Below are positions 43,173 to 52,425 of a stretch of 64,000 bases of DNA, piece by piece. A program made the position numbers and the translations under genes. The notes beneath the pieces are model-generated. The model made no database searches and was not told the DNA's origin. It saw only the letters and a list, made by a program, of their open reading frames with translations. Source of the DNA: an uncultured Mycoplasmatota bacterium (lineage in GTDB: Bacteria > Bacillota_I > Bacilli_A > RF39 > UBA660); assembly GCA_947165285.1 (NCBI GenBank), contig CAMUZS010000001.1, forward strand, positions 248,001 through 312,000, written 5' to 3'. Position 1 is the first letter of the stretch, and each line of letters begins with the position of its first letter.

Positions 43173-43949
43173 TTAATCAAAATTTGAATCTACTTCAATA
43201 CATTGAGATTCAACATAATGTTTAATTGTATCATTATCTACTTGAGTAGATCCTGCACTTGCAGTATATGAAGCATTTCTTGGAACTGGAATAATTTCAA
43301 CTCCATCAACATATTCTGCTTGCTTTAATAGTGTAAATAAATCATTAGGAACTTCAAATAACATAGCTGAAGGTGTTCCATTATTTACACCAGCTTCAAG
43401 TAATGATCTACCACGATCATCTTTAACTGATTTAACTTTAATAGATTCTATTAAACGTGCAAACATTAACTTTTTAGTAGAAGGGTCAGTTGCAGTTGCA
43501 TATAAATCTATATAAGTATTTGGAAAAATTTTATTGGCATAAGTTGTATTCATATTAACTTTTAATGAATAAACAGTATACCCATCTGCCATGTTCATAA
43601 ATGCATAATCTGGCATTGCTTCTTCTTCCATTACAACATCACTATAAAAATAACTATTTGCTGGAATTGGAGTAGCATAACTAACATATTTACCAATTAT
43701 ATTCTTATCATTAGTAAGTAAAGTTTTACTAGTTGATACTAAACTTTTTGGAACATTAGTATATCCAATTAATTCAGCAGTTATTTTAGTCTTTTTAGTT
43801 AATGTAGATTTAGCATAAGGAATTCTAACGGGATCAGTTGCTTTATTAACACGAAAATTATATCCAAAATATAATACAAGTATACCCAGTATTACACAAA
43901 ATATAGTAACAGTATTTTTATTACCTAAAAACTTCTTTATATCTGCCAT
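43173..43949 (-). CDS. CpaB/RcpC-like SAF-domain protein, copy 2
   Basis: A 258-residue protein with one N-terminal membrane helix (about 12-28) and a SAF domain (about 36-105: IPYAKSTLTKKTKITAEL, PKSLVSTSKTL, YATPIPANSYFY) followed by the RcpC/CpaB C-terminal domain (TYANKIFPNTYIDLYATATD). In Gram-negative Tad systems CpaB works at the periplasmic side with the secretin; here there is no outer membrane, so it probably forms a wall-crossing or external collar. It is a clear paralogue of the preceding gene, 15 bases away. Confidence 0.8.
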   Translation of the reverse strand: MADIKKFLGNKNTVTIFCVILGILVLYFGYNFRVNKATDPVRIPYAKSTLTKKTKITAELIGYTNVPKSLVSTSKTLLTNDKNIIGKYVSYATPIPANSYFYSDVVMEEEAMPDYAFMNMADGYTVYSLKVNMNTTYANKIFPNTYIDLYATATDPSTKKLMFARLIESIKVKSVKDDRGRSLLEAGVNNGTPSAMLFEVPNDLFTLLKQAEYVDGVEIIPVPRNASYTASAGSTQVDNDTIKHYVESQCIEVDSNFD

Positions 43950-43964
43950 ATAATCAATCCCTTT

Positions 43965-44747
43965 CTAATCCCCAAAATTAACAGCCTTAGCTAAAACATA
44001 ATTTTGAATATATACACTATCTATTTCTGGTGTTCTTTCTTCTTGTGAATAACTAGCATTTCTTGGTATTGGCATTATTGTTGCCCCAATTTTTTGAGTT
44101 TTCATTAAAAGTAAATATAAATCTTCAGGAACACCAAAGAACATATATTTTGGCTTTCTTGTATCACTTGTAGTTTCAAAAACTGGATTACCCTCACTAT
44201 CATATAATGAAGATACTTTAATACCTTTAATTAATCTACCAAAAATTATTTTATCACTATCTTTATCTTTAATCTTTACATATAAATCAATATAATTACC
44301 AGGATAAATAGAATTTCCATAAGTATTATCAAAATCTACTTCTAAATTAAATACAGTATATTTATCAGGTAAATCCTTAAATTCGCTTTCAGGATTAGCA
44401 GCATTTTCTAATATAGCTTCTTTATAAAACATACTATATTGTGGAATTGTATATCCATAGTTAATATATTTATTAACAACACCATTAGATGATTGAATTA
44501 AATTCTTACTATTAGCTAATAAACTCTTAGGTACTTGCATATATGCAATCATATCAGTAGTTACTTTAGTTCTAGAATTAATTTCTTTTTTGGCATAAGG
44601 AACAGAGACAAGTTTTGTTGCCTCTGAAACACGCCAATTATATAAAGCATAAATACCAATAATACCTACAAATATAATAAGAATAGTAAAAGTATTTTTA
44701 TTTTTTAATACTTTTGTTATATTAGCTTTTATATTTCCCGTATTCAT
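43965..44747 (-). CDS. CpaB/RcpC-like SAF-domain protein, copy 1
   Basis: A 260-residue protein with the same architecture as its downstream paralogue: a membrane helix (about 19-35), SAF domain (VPYAKKEINSRTKVTTDM, PKSLLANSKNL, YTIPQYSMFY) and a C-terminal domain with GNYIDLYVKIKD. Both share PxPRNASY near the end. The tandem duplication suggests the two act as different rings or as a hetero-oligomer. It sits between the DUF5411-like gene and the second copy in the Tad-like operon. Confidence 0.8.
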   Translation of the reverse strand: MNTGNIKANITKVLKNKNTFTILIIFVGIIGIYALYNWRVSEATKLVSVPYAKKEINSRTKVTTDMIAYMQVPKSLLANSKNLIQSSNGVVNKYINYGYTIPQYSMFYKEAILENAANPESEFKDLPDKYTVFNLEVDFDNTYGNSIYPGNYIDLYVKIKDKDSDKIIFGRLIKGIKVSSLYDSEGNPVFETTSDTRKPKYMFFGVPEDLYLLLMKTQKIGATIMPIPRNASYSQEERTPEIDSVYIQNYVLAKAVNFGD

Positions 44748-44774
44748 CTCTTTTTATTCCTTTCTTAGTAATGA

Positions 44775-45482
44775 CTAAATAATAATTATCCAGCCTTTTT
44801 CAACGAACATTTTAACTAAAGCATCAAGTTCTTCATATTTTTTATTTCCTGATAATACTTCTTGTCCAAATTTATTCATAAAATCATCTTTATCAGTCAT
44901 ATTTCTATATTTATTATATTTTGAAACATTAACATTTTTAAATGATTCCTTTTTTATTAAATCATCATATTTATAACCATTTACTGTTTGACCATTAAAT
45001 AAATTATATAAACTATCAGTTATTCTATATCCACATTTACCACCTGATTTATCTGAATTATTATTTCCATCAATTGGAACTCCAAGTTCAAGTATTGCAG
45101 AAAGTGTTGTAACAACATCGTAACTATTATTATTAGTATTGGCTATATTAAATGCGTTTGAACTAGTAGATACTTTGACACTTACTTTTGGAGGAACTTC
45201 ATAAATATCATAAAAATCTATTTTATATGTATTAGCTAAGTTTAAATTTTCAGAAAATCTTCTAACAAAATTTTCAACAAATTTTTGTTCACTCATTTTT
45301 AAGTTACCATATAATCCGTAGTATGCAAAATCAACTGAATCTATCATAGCAGCTTGAGTAACCTCTTTTACATTATAATAATCTTGTGTATTGGTTGTAG
45401 TAATGTTGTTTACTAGGAGCATTACACCAATTATAAATACTCCTAGTAAAACTAACCAATATCCCCAATAAGTCTCTTTCAT
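44775..45482 (-). CDS. Membrane-anchored protein of the Tad-like operon (DUF5411-like)
   Basis: A 235-residue protein with a single N-terminal helix (about 8-27) and an extracellular domain. The segment EVTQAAMIDSVDFAYY followed by VENFVRRFSENLN and FYDIYEVPPKVSVKVST resembles a family annotated as DUF5411, found in related uncultured Firmicutes, though I cannot check this. An N-terminal helix followed by an alpha-rich segment is also the layout of TadE/TadF pseudopilins, which are otherwise absent here, so this could be a functional counterpart. It overlaps the giant gene by 4 bases (ATGA). Confidence 0.6.
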   Translation of the reverse strand: MKETYWGYWLVLLGVFIIGVMLLVNNITTTNTQDYYNVKEVTQAAMIDSVDFAYYGLYGNLKMSEQKFVENFVRRFSENLNLANTYKIDFYDIYEVPPKVSVKVSTSSNAFNIANTNNNSYDVVTTLSAILELGVPIDGNNNSDKSGGKCGYRITDSLYNLFNGQTVNGYKYDDLIKKESFKNVNVSKYNKYRNMTDKDDFMNKFGQEVLSGNKKYEELDALVKMFVEKGWIIII

Positions 45483-48400
45483 GATTTTACCTCCGAACTA
45501 TCTTTAATAGGATCAGGTGCAATTGGATCAGATGCACTTGTAGATGCAAACCTTCCACTATATTGACAATTATCTATTAACACTTTTTGGAATTCTTCCG
45601 ACATAACAACAGTTCTACCTTTAGTTTTAACATTTTTTCCATCATCTTTGTTATAGCTATCAAGTACTACATTAGTATAATCATTATATCCACCATTTGA
45701 TAAAGTTGAATCATCAGAATTACTATTTTGCTTATTATTATATTCTTTTACATTATTTCCACATCTAGTATTCATTATAATACTATATTCAGGATCACCC
45801 TCATATGCTGATTCACCTTTTTGTGTAATTTCAGTTATAACATCTCTAGCTTCTTTATTAGCATTCCAGTTAACACTTACACCATTAGGGAAAGGATTAG
45901 ATAAAGAAATAGTTCTTGCATTCATTTGTAATGAACCATCATCTACTAATTTAACAGAATCACTATATTGAGAATCTATTGAAGTATTATATGGATTTAT
46001 TGAGAAAGATGTACAATAACTCTTACCAGAACATTTATTTAAATAATCATCAACCATATCAGCAGGTAAGAATCCATTTGCAAATGTTCCTTCTCTATTA
46101 TTAACAAATCCAATAACATTTCCTCTAAAACCACTTGCTTCAGAACAACAATTACTATCTAATAAAGCTTTTATACATTTAACATAATTACTATCACTAA
46201 AGTCACTTGGTTTTCTTAAATTTCCATAATTACATATTTTACCATTAATTATAGTACTACAACTATTTTCAGAATTATTACATACTTCTTTTTCACAATC
46301 AGCTTTTGTTTTTGAAGTATCCATTAAACATTCTTTTATAGATTTTCTTTCTCCATCATCTGTCAAACAATAATCATCACCACAGTTTGGATCATCAATT
46401 CTACATACTTCATAATTACATACTTCAATATTTTCTAAATGGCCAGATAAAACAGGTTCTTTTGTTCCACCACCCATTAATCTACCTAAATTTCCACTTT
46501 CATTATATTGACCAATATTTGTGAAAGTAATGTAATAAGGATAAGGTCCTTCTTTAGTTTGAATAGTGACTGGATATACACGGCCATCATGATCTAATAT
46601 TTCAGCATATTCAGCATCTTTATTAGTAGTTACTAATCCATCTGGATGAAGTCTATAAAATTGTTTTGCACTCTGATAGAATTCATAACAATAATCACTT
46701 GCACTACCTGTTCCAGCTACAAATTTAGATCTATCACTACAATTTTCATTATTTTCACTAAATCTTCCGTATTGTGCTCTAGAACCAACTTGAGATGCAT
46801 CATAAAATTTAACTTTATCTCTATTATTTTTTCCATATTTACTAGGCATTACAAATAACGCATCTGCATTTCCAGAATTCCATTTTCCTTCTTTATCATC
46901 ATCACTGATTACATTTTCAAATTCAAATTCAGTAGATCCTATTTCATTAGGGCATTTAAATACTTCATTAGCATCATCTTTTTTATCTTTACAATAATAT
47001 GTATTATATTGAACATCAACTTCCCCTTCATTCATATTTTCCAATATTCCTGGCTTTAACATTTCCATATAATTATCTTGATCAGGATAACTAAAACTAA
47101 TAATTGGATCAAAATTAAATGAATTTTTTGATAAATCATTCATAGTATAATTTGTACATAATTGAATTCCATCTGCTTGTAATCCAATTTGTTTATTAAT
47201 TGCTTGATATTTAGATAGTGCTGCTTCATATGCAGTTTTTAATCTTTTTAACATTTCCATATATTTTTTATAAATATCGATTTTACTTATATCTTCAGTA
47301 GATGTTAAATATTTATCATCCCATTTTTCTAAGTACTTAACTTCAACTTTTTCATCATAATCTTTTGGTGTATTACAACTATCGCCTGTAGGAGGATCAC
47401 ATGTTGGACATCCACCACTATATTTACTATCAGCATTATCATTTACACTTACTTCAAATGGATTATAATATTCATCTACAATAGTTTTAGTATTCCAAAT
47501 ATCTGTTGAATATTTTGATTTATAATAAGTTTGATAAAAATTCTTATCTTTAATATTTAATCCATCATGACTTTCAATAAATTCAATAAATGATTTACTT
47601 AAATCTACATTATTTACAGTTATTTCGTCAAATCCACCATTTGGATCTTCAGGATTATTTAATTTATAATATTTTAATCCTTTACTTCCAATTACATATT
47701 TAGCTTCATCTGCTGTTATTGCTTTTAACCATTTTAAATTTTTTAATTGATATTTACTTCCTTGTGGAGTATAATTTAAAATTGCTTTTTCCATACTTGC
47801 TTTTTCACCATTTGCATGAATTCCATAGCCATTTTCATCTTTCCATTTTTGATTTCCATAACAATGACTATCTCCATTATTACTTAGTGGTGGTTCAAAT
47901 TTAGGATCTGATTTTGCATTTTGTAAATATAAATGAGCATTTTGGGCAGAATAAAGTGCATTATATAATTGTTTATAGTACATATACATATTCAAATAAT
48001 CAACTTGTTGTTTTCTTAAATCAATAATTCTATTTTTAAACTCACTATTATCAATTGAATTAGATACACATAATCTTTCTGCACTAATTCCAACAGCAGC
48101 ATTATGATCATATCTTCTATCAACATGGAATGAAAAATACGTACCTTGCTTTACATTTTTTTCTCCTCCTGGTAATAAGAAAGCATATTTTTCCTTACAA
48201 GATATAATACAATAATTTGCATCAGTTATTTTATGATTTCCATATGATACATATGCTAATATTTGATTTCTATTTTCCTCTGTTTCATCTATTTTATCTT
48301 GATCATCTACTGTTGTTTGATTTTTATCATTAGTTGTATTAACAACATCATAACTATTTCCTTTTGGATCAGTTTTACCAATAATACAAGATTCCCATTC

Positions 48401-50047
48401 AGTTACTCCATCGTGATTTGAATCACCTTCATTTATTACAGTGAAGTTACTTTCCTCAGGACCACATATTAACTCTCCACTTGGACTACATCCTTCTTCT
48501 GTTCCACAATCACCAAATGAAATAGTTGTTTGATTTTCAATTTTAACTTCATTACCACCACTGTTTGTAAATAAAGCAAATCTTTGCTTTTGATATGCAT
48601 TTTTATCGGTTCCAACTATAATCATTGCATCTCTTATATCTCCACCATTTGATGAATTATAATTAAGAATAGCTTTTAATATCTTGTTTGAACAATCTTC
48701 ATTTGAATATGTACCACTTATTTTTACTGGAACATATATTTTTTGATGATCAGAATCAATAGTATAATTGTCTTTTTCAATTGTTGCACTACCACCATCA
48801 AATTCAACACTTAAACCATTAACAATTTCATTTGCTTTAGGCTTTCCAGTATAATTTTCTATAACAATATTATAAGTTCCATTATAAGAATTACCGCTAT
48901 AAGTAAATGCTCCAGATGCTATTGATAATCCTAAAGTATCATTTAAAACACTTTCTTCATATTTTTTAGGATCTCCACCAGAAATATTAAGCCAATTATT
49001 GTATGCTGTTGTAGCAAGACTGCACGCTTTAATTCCTGCTCCACCAATACCTGAGCAATCGCCATTTGCAGCATTTTGCCACACACCTATATGAGAATTA
49101 ATTCTTCCTAGAACTGTACCCCTTTGAGAAACAAAAGAATCTTTTGCATATGGCATAAACTCTAAAATTCTTGCCGCACCTGTATATGTAAAATATGTTT
49201 CATCATCAGTTGCTCCTTTTGGATATATTTTATATAATTCATATAACATTTGATTAAATGCATTTGTAGCATCCAATGGGTTAGCATGATATTGAACACC
49301 ATTTGGACAATCATCATAAACACCATCCATATCTGGATCTAAACAAAATGCTACATATTGATTATTTGTATTACATGTTTCAAGAGGTTTTACAGCATAT
49401 ACAAGATTTCCTTGATTAGCAAAGTATTGTCTAGTTGGTAATTTATGATCCTTACATACATTATATTCAGTACATACTGTACCATTAATTACTTTTTTTG
49501 AAGAATTAATAATTTGATTTTGTGAGCTAGATGAATTTGGAGTTATTGTTGGTTCATTTCTTAATTTACCTCCTATTTCATCTTCAGAACGTTTTACACT
49601 TTTACTTCCAGATTTACTATTAGAAGATTTTTCACTATATCCAACTTCACTCTTATCACAGGCAGTTAATCCATCATTTCCAGGATTTATTGTACTACAA
49701 TTTTTTCTATCATATCCTTCACGAATATATCTATAAAATTTATCACCACTTTTTTGATCATCGACACGACATACAGCACACTTTTTATTAGTTTCAGTGG
49801 CTAAATCCATATCTTCACAGTTATCTTGATTTATTTGATAAACTTTACCATCGCAAAATTCTCCTGATTCTGCCTCTTGACGAGTTAATAACTTAGCAAA
49901 ATATCTTTTTCCTACTTGACATCTATAACAATATTTTGTTTGATCATAATCACTTTCATCTTCTGCTTTTACAATTGAAGTACTAAATACTGCAATAATA
50001 GTAATAATTATTAATGATATATATTTAAAATGCTTTTTGTTCATCAT
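45479..50047 (-). CDS. Giant cysteine-rich secreted protein of the Tad-like operon
   Basis: A 1522-residue exported protein and the largest gene in the window. A signal peptide ends near residue 29 (SIVKAED). Two CxxC-containing modules follow (YCYRCQ near 37-42 and KCAVCR near 90-95), each with further Cys, then a Ser/Lys-rich linker, a domain starting near 195, and many Cys throughout, several in pairs such as CPTCDPP and CNYEVCRIDDPNC. There is no C-terminal anchor, sorting motif or membrane helix. I recognise no family. It overlaps the preceding anchored protein gene and the next gene by 4 bases each, so it is translated as part of the operon and is the best candidate for a large tip, shaft or adhesin component. 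Extensive disulfides would require an oxidase not seen here. Confidence 0.7.
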   Translation of the reverse strand: MMNKKHFKYISLIIITIIAVFSTSIVKAEDESDYDQTKYCYRCQVGKRYFAKLLTRQEAESGEFCDGKVYQINQDNCEDMDLATETNKKCAVCRVDDQKSGDKFYRYIREGYDRKNCSTINPGNDGLTACDKSEVGYSEKSSNSKSGSKSVKRSEDEIGGKLRNEPTITPNSSSSQNQIINSSKKVINGTVCTEYNVCKDHKLPTRQYFANQGNLVYAVKPLETCNTNNQYVAFCLDPDMDGVYDDCPNGVQYHANPLDATNAFNQMLYELYKIYPKGATDDETYFTYTGAARILEFMPYAKDSFVSQRGTVLGRINSHIGVWQNAANGDCSGIGGAGIKACSLATTAYNNWLNISGGDPKKYEESVLNDTLGLSIASGAFTYSGNSYNGTYNIVIENYTGKPKANEIVNGLSVEFDGGSATIEKDNYTIDSDHQKIYVPVKISGTYSNEDCSNKILKAILNYNSSNGGDIRDAMIIVGTDKNAYQKQRFALFTNSGGNEVKIENQTTISFGDCGTEEGCSPSGELICGPEESNFTVINEGDSNHDGVTEWESCIIGKTDPKGNSYDVVNTTNDKNQTTVDDQDKIDETEENRNQILAYVSYGNHKITDANYCIISCKEKYAFLLPGGEKNVKQGTYFSFHVDRRYDHNAAVGISAERLCVSNSIDNSEFKNRIIDLRKQQVDYLNMYMYYKQLYNALYSAQNAHLYLQNAKSDPKFEPPLSNNGDSHCYGNQKWKDENGYGIHANGEKASMEKAILNYTPQGSKYQLKNLKWLKAITADEAKYVIGSKGLKYYKLNNPEDPNGGFDEITVNNVDLSKSFIEFIESHDGLNIKDKNFYQTYYKSKYSTDIWNTKTIVDEYYNPFEVSVNDNADSKYSGGCPTCDPPTGDSCNTPKDYDEKVEVKYLEKWDDKYLTSTEDISKIDIYKKYMEMLKRLKTAYEAALSKYQAINKQIGLQADGIQLCTNYTMNDLSKNSFNFDPIISFSYPDQDNYMEMLKPGILENMNEGEVDVQYNTYYCKDKKDDANEVFKCPNEIGSTEFEFENVISDDDKEGKWNSGNADALFVMPSKYGKNNRDKVKFYDASQVGSRAQYGRFSENNENCSDRSKFVAGTGSASDYCYEFYQSAKQFYRLHPDGLVTTNKDAEYAEILDHDGRVYPVTIQTKEGPYPYYITFTNIGQYNESGNLGRLMGGGTKEPVLSGHLENIEVCNYEVCRIDDPNCGDDYCLTDDGERKSIKECLMDTSKTKADCEKEVCNNSENSCSTIINGKICNYGNLRKPSDFSDSNYVKCIKALLDSNCCSEASGFRGNVIGFVNNREGTFANGFLPADMVDDYLNKCSGKSYCTSFSINPYNTSIDSQYSDSVKLVDDGSLQMNARTISLSNPFPNGVSVNWNANKEARDVITEITQKGESAYEGDPEYSIIMNTRCGNNVKEYNNKQNSNSDDSTLSNGGYNDYTNVVLDSYNKDDGKNVKTKGRTVVMSEEFQKVLIDNCQYSGRFASTSASDPIAPDPIKDSSEVKS

Positions 50048-50766
50048 ATTAATCTACTCTTCTTTCTTCTAATGATAATTATTATTACTATTGCTATAAT
50101 TATTGCAATTATTCCAATTATTATCCATTTATATTTATTTAAAAATGATGTGATTTTATACCATAGTGATTTTTGCTTTCTTTCTTCTTCTGCTTTTTCT
50201 TCTTTATAAGTATTTAATTTTTCACTGAACATACTATCAGAAATATTTGAGTAATCATTTGTTGTAAATTCCTGACACATTTCAAATTCAGGATTTTCTT
50301 CACATGGTTTATAAAAATAAAATCTATTATACATTGGTAAAGTAATAGTAGTTGATTTTAATATTTCATCTTGACAATTTGAATCATCAGATCTTATTAA
50401 CACATCTACTGTTTTAGTTTTATAAGCTTCTCCAGTGTCAATATAAACTACACCATCAGTATCTGTATTGTCTGATGTCATAACAATAGTTTGATTTGTA
50501 TCTTTTCTTTGAACATAAGCATTAAGTCCATCAGTTAAATTATAAATAGTTATATAAAATGATGGAACTACTTTAGTATCTTCTTCTTCAAATAAAGGAT
50601 TAAAATATGTTGTTTCATCATCATAAGGTTCATAACTTACTTGAACATTATTAGCCAGAGCTGATAATTCAATTATCCTTTCATTTGAACAAGTTGATGC
50701 ATTTACTTTAATTGTAAATGCCATAAATAAAACAAATAAAGTTAAAAAATAAATTCTCTTTTTCAT
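50044..50766 (-). CDS. Secreted, C-terminally membrane-anchored protein of the Tad-like operon
   Basis: A 240-residue protein with an N-terminal signal peptide (cut near VNAS, residue 23), a beta-rich extracellular domain with Cys at about 25 and in CQDE and CEENPEFEMCQEF, a charged helical stalk (EEKAEEERKQK near 185-200) and a C-terminal membrane helix with a basic RRKKSRLI tail. It is not a sortase substrate (no motif). It is first in the main operon and overlaps the giant gene by 4 bases, so it probably tethers that protein to the membrane. I recognise no family. Confidence 0.65.
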   Translation of the reverse strand: MKKRIYFLTLFVLFMAFTIKVNASTCSNERIIELSALANNVQVSYEPYDDETTYFNPLFEEEDTKVVPSFYITIYNLTDGLNAYVQRKDTNQTIVMTSDNTDTDGVVYIDTGEAYKTKTVDVLIRSDDSNCQDEILKSTTITLPMYNRFYFYKPCEENPEFEMCQEFTTNDYSNISDSMFSEKLNTYKEEKAEEERKQKSLWYKITSFLNKYKWIIIGIIAIIIAIVIIIIIRRKKSRLI

Positions 50767-50797
50767 ATTATCATACCATTCCATTTTCTATAATATA

Positions 50798-50826
50798 ATT
50801 TTATCATGATACAAATAATTTGACAA
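50798..50826 (-). promoter_or_regulatory. Promoter of the main Tad-like operon
   Basis: TTGTCA, 17-bp spacer, TAAAAT on the minus strand, 31 bases before the start codon. It lies just beyond the terminator of the VirB2-like gene. Confidence 0.7.
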
Positions 50827-50844
50827 GAAAATTAATAAAAAAAG

Positions 50845-50880
50845 AATAAAAAAAAGATAATATTTTTTTATATTATCTTT
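50845..50880 (-). terminator. Terminator of the VirB2-like gene
   Basis: An 11-bp stem (50853-50863 with 50870-50880) with a long T-rich tail on the minus strand. It separates the VirB2-like gene from the rest of the cluster. Confidence 0.85.
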
Positions 50881-51247
50881 ATTGAATGCTAGTACACTTG
50901 CCGCCAATACCTGTTACTGCTTTAACACATTGATCATAACCACATACATCAGTAGCATTTCCAGGATCTTGTGTTAATGAATTATTAACAAGTTGCATTA
51001 TTACACCAACAATTGTTGGTATGAAAAATACTACAATAGCAGCAATTGCTCTTCTTATGAAAGTCATTAATGACTTTTTAATTTCATCTTCTTTTCCATT
51101 TGTAACAGCTTTACCCATATCTATCATACCAAATACAATTAATGCAATTGGAATAAAAATTTTAATTGCTGTAACAAAAATTCCTAAAATACTAAATAAT
51201 CCTTGTGTGTTTTGGCAAAAAATTGCAGCCTCGTCTAATATTAACAT
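50879..51247 (-). CDS. VirB2/TrbC-like two-helix protein, candidate structural subunit
   Basis: A 122-residue protein with two long hydrophobic helices (about 17-43 and 66-91) joined by a short charged loop (TNGKEDEIKKS), the topology of VirB2/TrbC pilins of type IV secretion. The C-terminal tail has three Cys (about 102, 107 and 118) and one Cys lies near the N terminus (11), allowing disulfides as in the giant protein. It has a perfect -35 promoter and its own terminator, as expected for a protein needed in larger amounts than the machine. It lacks a type IV prepilin cleavage motif. A pilin role is inferred; a holin- or channel-like role is the alternative. Confidence 0.65.
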   Translation of the reverse strand: MLILDEAAIFCQNTQGLFSILGIFVTAIKIFIPIALIVFGMIDMGKAVTNGKEDEIKKSLMTFIRRAIAAIVVFFIPTIVGVIMQLVNNSLTQDPGNATDVCGYDQCVKAVTGIGGKCTSIQ

Positions 51248-51272
51248 TTATACCTCTCCTTTTTCTATTTAT

Positions 51273-51301
51273 ATTTTATATAAATTACATATTTATGTCA
51301 A
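51273..51301 (-). promoter_or_regulatory. Strong promoter of the VirB2-like gene
   Basis: TTGACA, 17-bp spacer, TAAAAT on the minus strand, followed by AAAAGGAGAGG as ribosome binding site. Confidence 0.8.
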
Positions 51302-51335
51302 GAAATTATTATTAATAGTGTCTAATAGTTGTTAA

Positions 51336-52412
51336 TTAATATTCATCCTTATTTCTTAAAAATGGTGGAATATCAATATCTGTATCATCATCTAAATTAT
51401 TCATAATTTTTGCAGCGTAATCTTCTTCATCATCATCTTCATCATATGAATAAGAATCTACTTTGTTATCATCAAATCCAGTAGCTATTACTGTAACAAT
51501 TACTTCATCGTTTAGATTTTCATTTATTACAGCACCAAATATTGTGTTAATATCTGTTTTAGCAGCATCTCTTACTACTTCAACAGCATCATCTGCTTCA
51601 AATAATGTTAGTGAATTTCCACCAGTAATATTAATGATTGCATCTGTAGCTCCATCTATAGTTGTTTCTAGAAGTGGTGAAGCTACGGCTTGTCTAGCAG
51701 CTTCAACCGCTCTATTTTCACCAGTTCCTATACCAATACCAATTATTGCAGATCCACGGTTTGCCATTACAGTTTTAACATCTGCAAAATCTAAGTTAAC
51801 AAGTCCAGAAACTGCTATTAAATCTGATATAGATTGAACTCCTCTTCTTAAAACATTATCTACTTCTTTAAATGCTGCCATCATTGGTGTTGATCTATCT
51901 ATTATATCTCTTAATCTATCATTTGGAATTACTATTAATGTATCAACATGTTTTTTTAATTCTTCAATTCCAACCATTGCTTGATCCATTCTTCTTTTTC
52001 CTTCAAATTTAAATGGTTTTGTAACAATACCAACTGTTAAAGCACCTAAATCTTGAGCTATTTCTGCAACTATTGGAGCAGCACCTGTTCCAGTACCTCC
52101 ACCCATTCCACAAGTTACAAATACCATATCAGCTCCTTTTAAAGCCGCTTCGATTTCTTCCTTAGATTCATTTGCTGCTTCTCTACCTACTTCTGGATTA
52201 GCTCCAGCACCAAGTCCATTAGTTATATCTTTTCCTATTTGTAACTTAGTTTCAGCTTTTGAAACATTTAAAACTTGTAAATCAGTATTAGCTACTATAA
52301 AATCTACTCCAGCAACACCAGATTCGATCATTCTATTAACAGCGTTACATCCACCGCCACCAACACCTATTACTTTAATTTTTGCTATTTGATCTTGTAC
52401 CATATTATCCAT
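51336..52412 (-). CDS. ftsZ: Cell division protein FtsZ
   Basis: Tubulin-like GTPase that forms the division ring. [17 protein letters not shown] at the N terminus, the tubulin signature [12 protein letters not shown] near residue 103, and the synergy loop segment with [11 protein letters not shown] near 205 are all present. The C-terminal peptide [11 protein letters not shown] binds FtsA and SepF. The 358-residue length is normal. It follows ftsA by 13 bases. No clear terminator lies after it, so transcription could run into the VirB2-like gene. Confidence 0.98.
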   Translation of the reverse strand: MDNMVQDQIAKIKVIGVGGGGCNAVNRMIESGVAGVDFIVANTDLQVLNVSKAETKLQIGKDITNGLGAGANPEVGREAANESKEEIEAALKGADMVFVTCGMGGGTGTGAAPIVAEIAQDLGALTVGIVTKPFKFEGKRRMDQAMVGIEELKKHVDTLIVIPNDRLRDIIDRSTPMMAAFKEVDNVLRRGVQSISDLIAVSGLVNLDFADVKTVMANRGSAIIGIGIGTGENRAVEAARQAVASPLLETTIDGATDAIINITGGNSLTLFEADDAVEVVRDAAKTDINTIFGAVINENLNDEVIVTVIATGFDDNKVDSYSYDEDDDEEDYAAKIMNNLDDDTDIDIPPFLRNKDEY

Positions 52413-52425
52413 ATTAACACTCTCC

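Noticed and set aside
49000-49400. Possible internal thioester adhesin domain in the giant protein (YVAFCLDP followed by TGAARILEF)
   Set aside because: The Cys motif looks right, but the Gln expected in the TQxA-type partner motif is not seen, so no thioester can be claimed.
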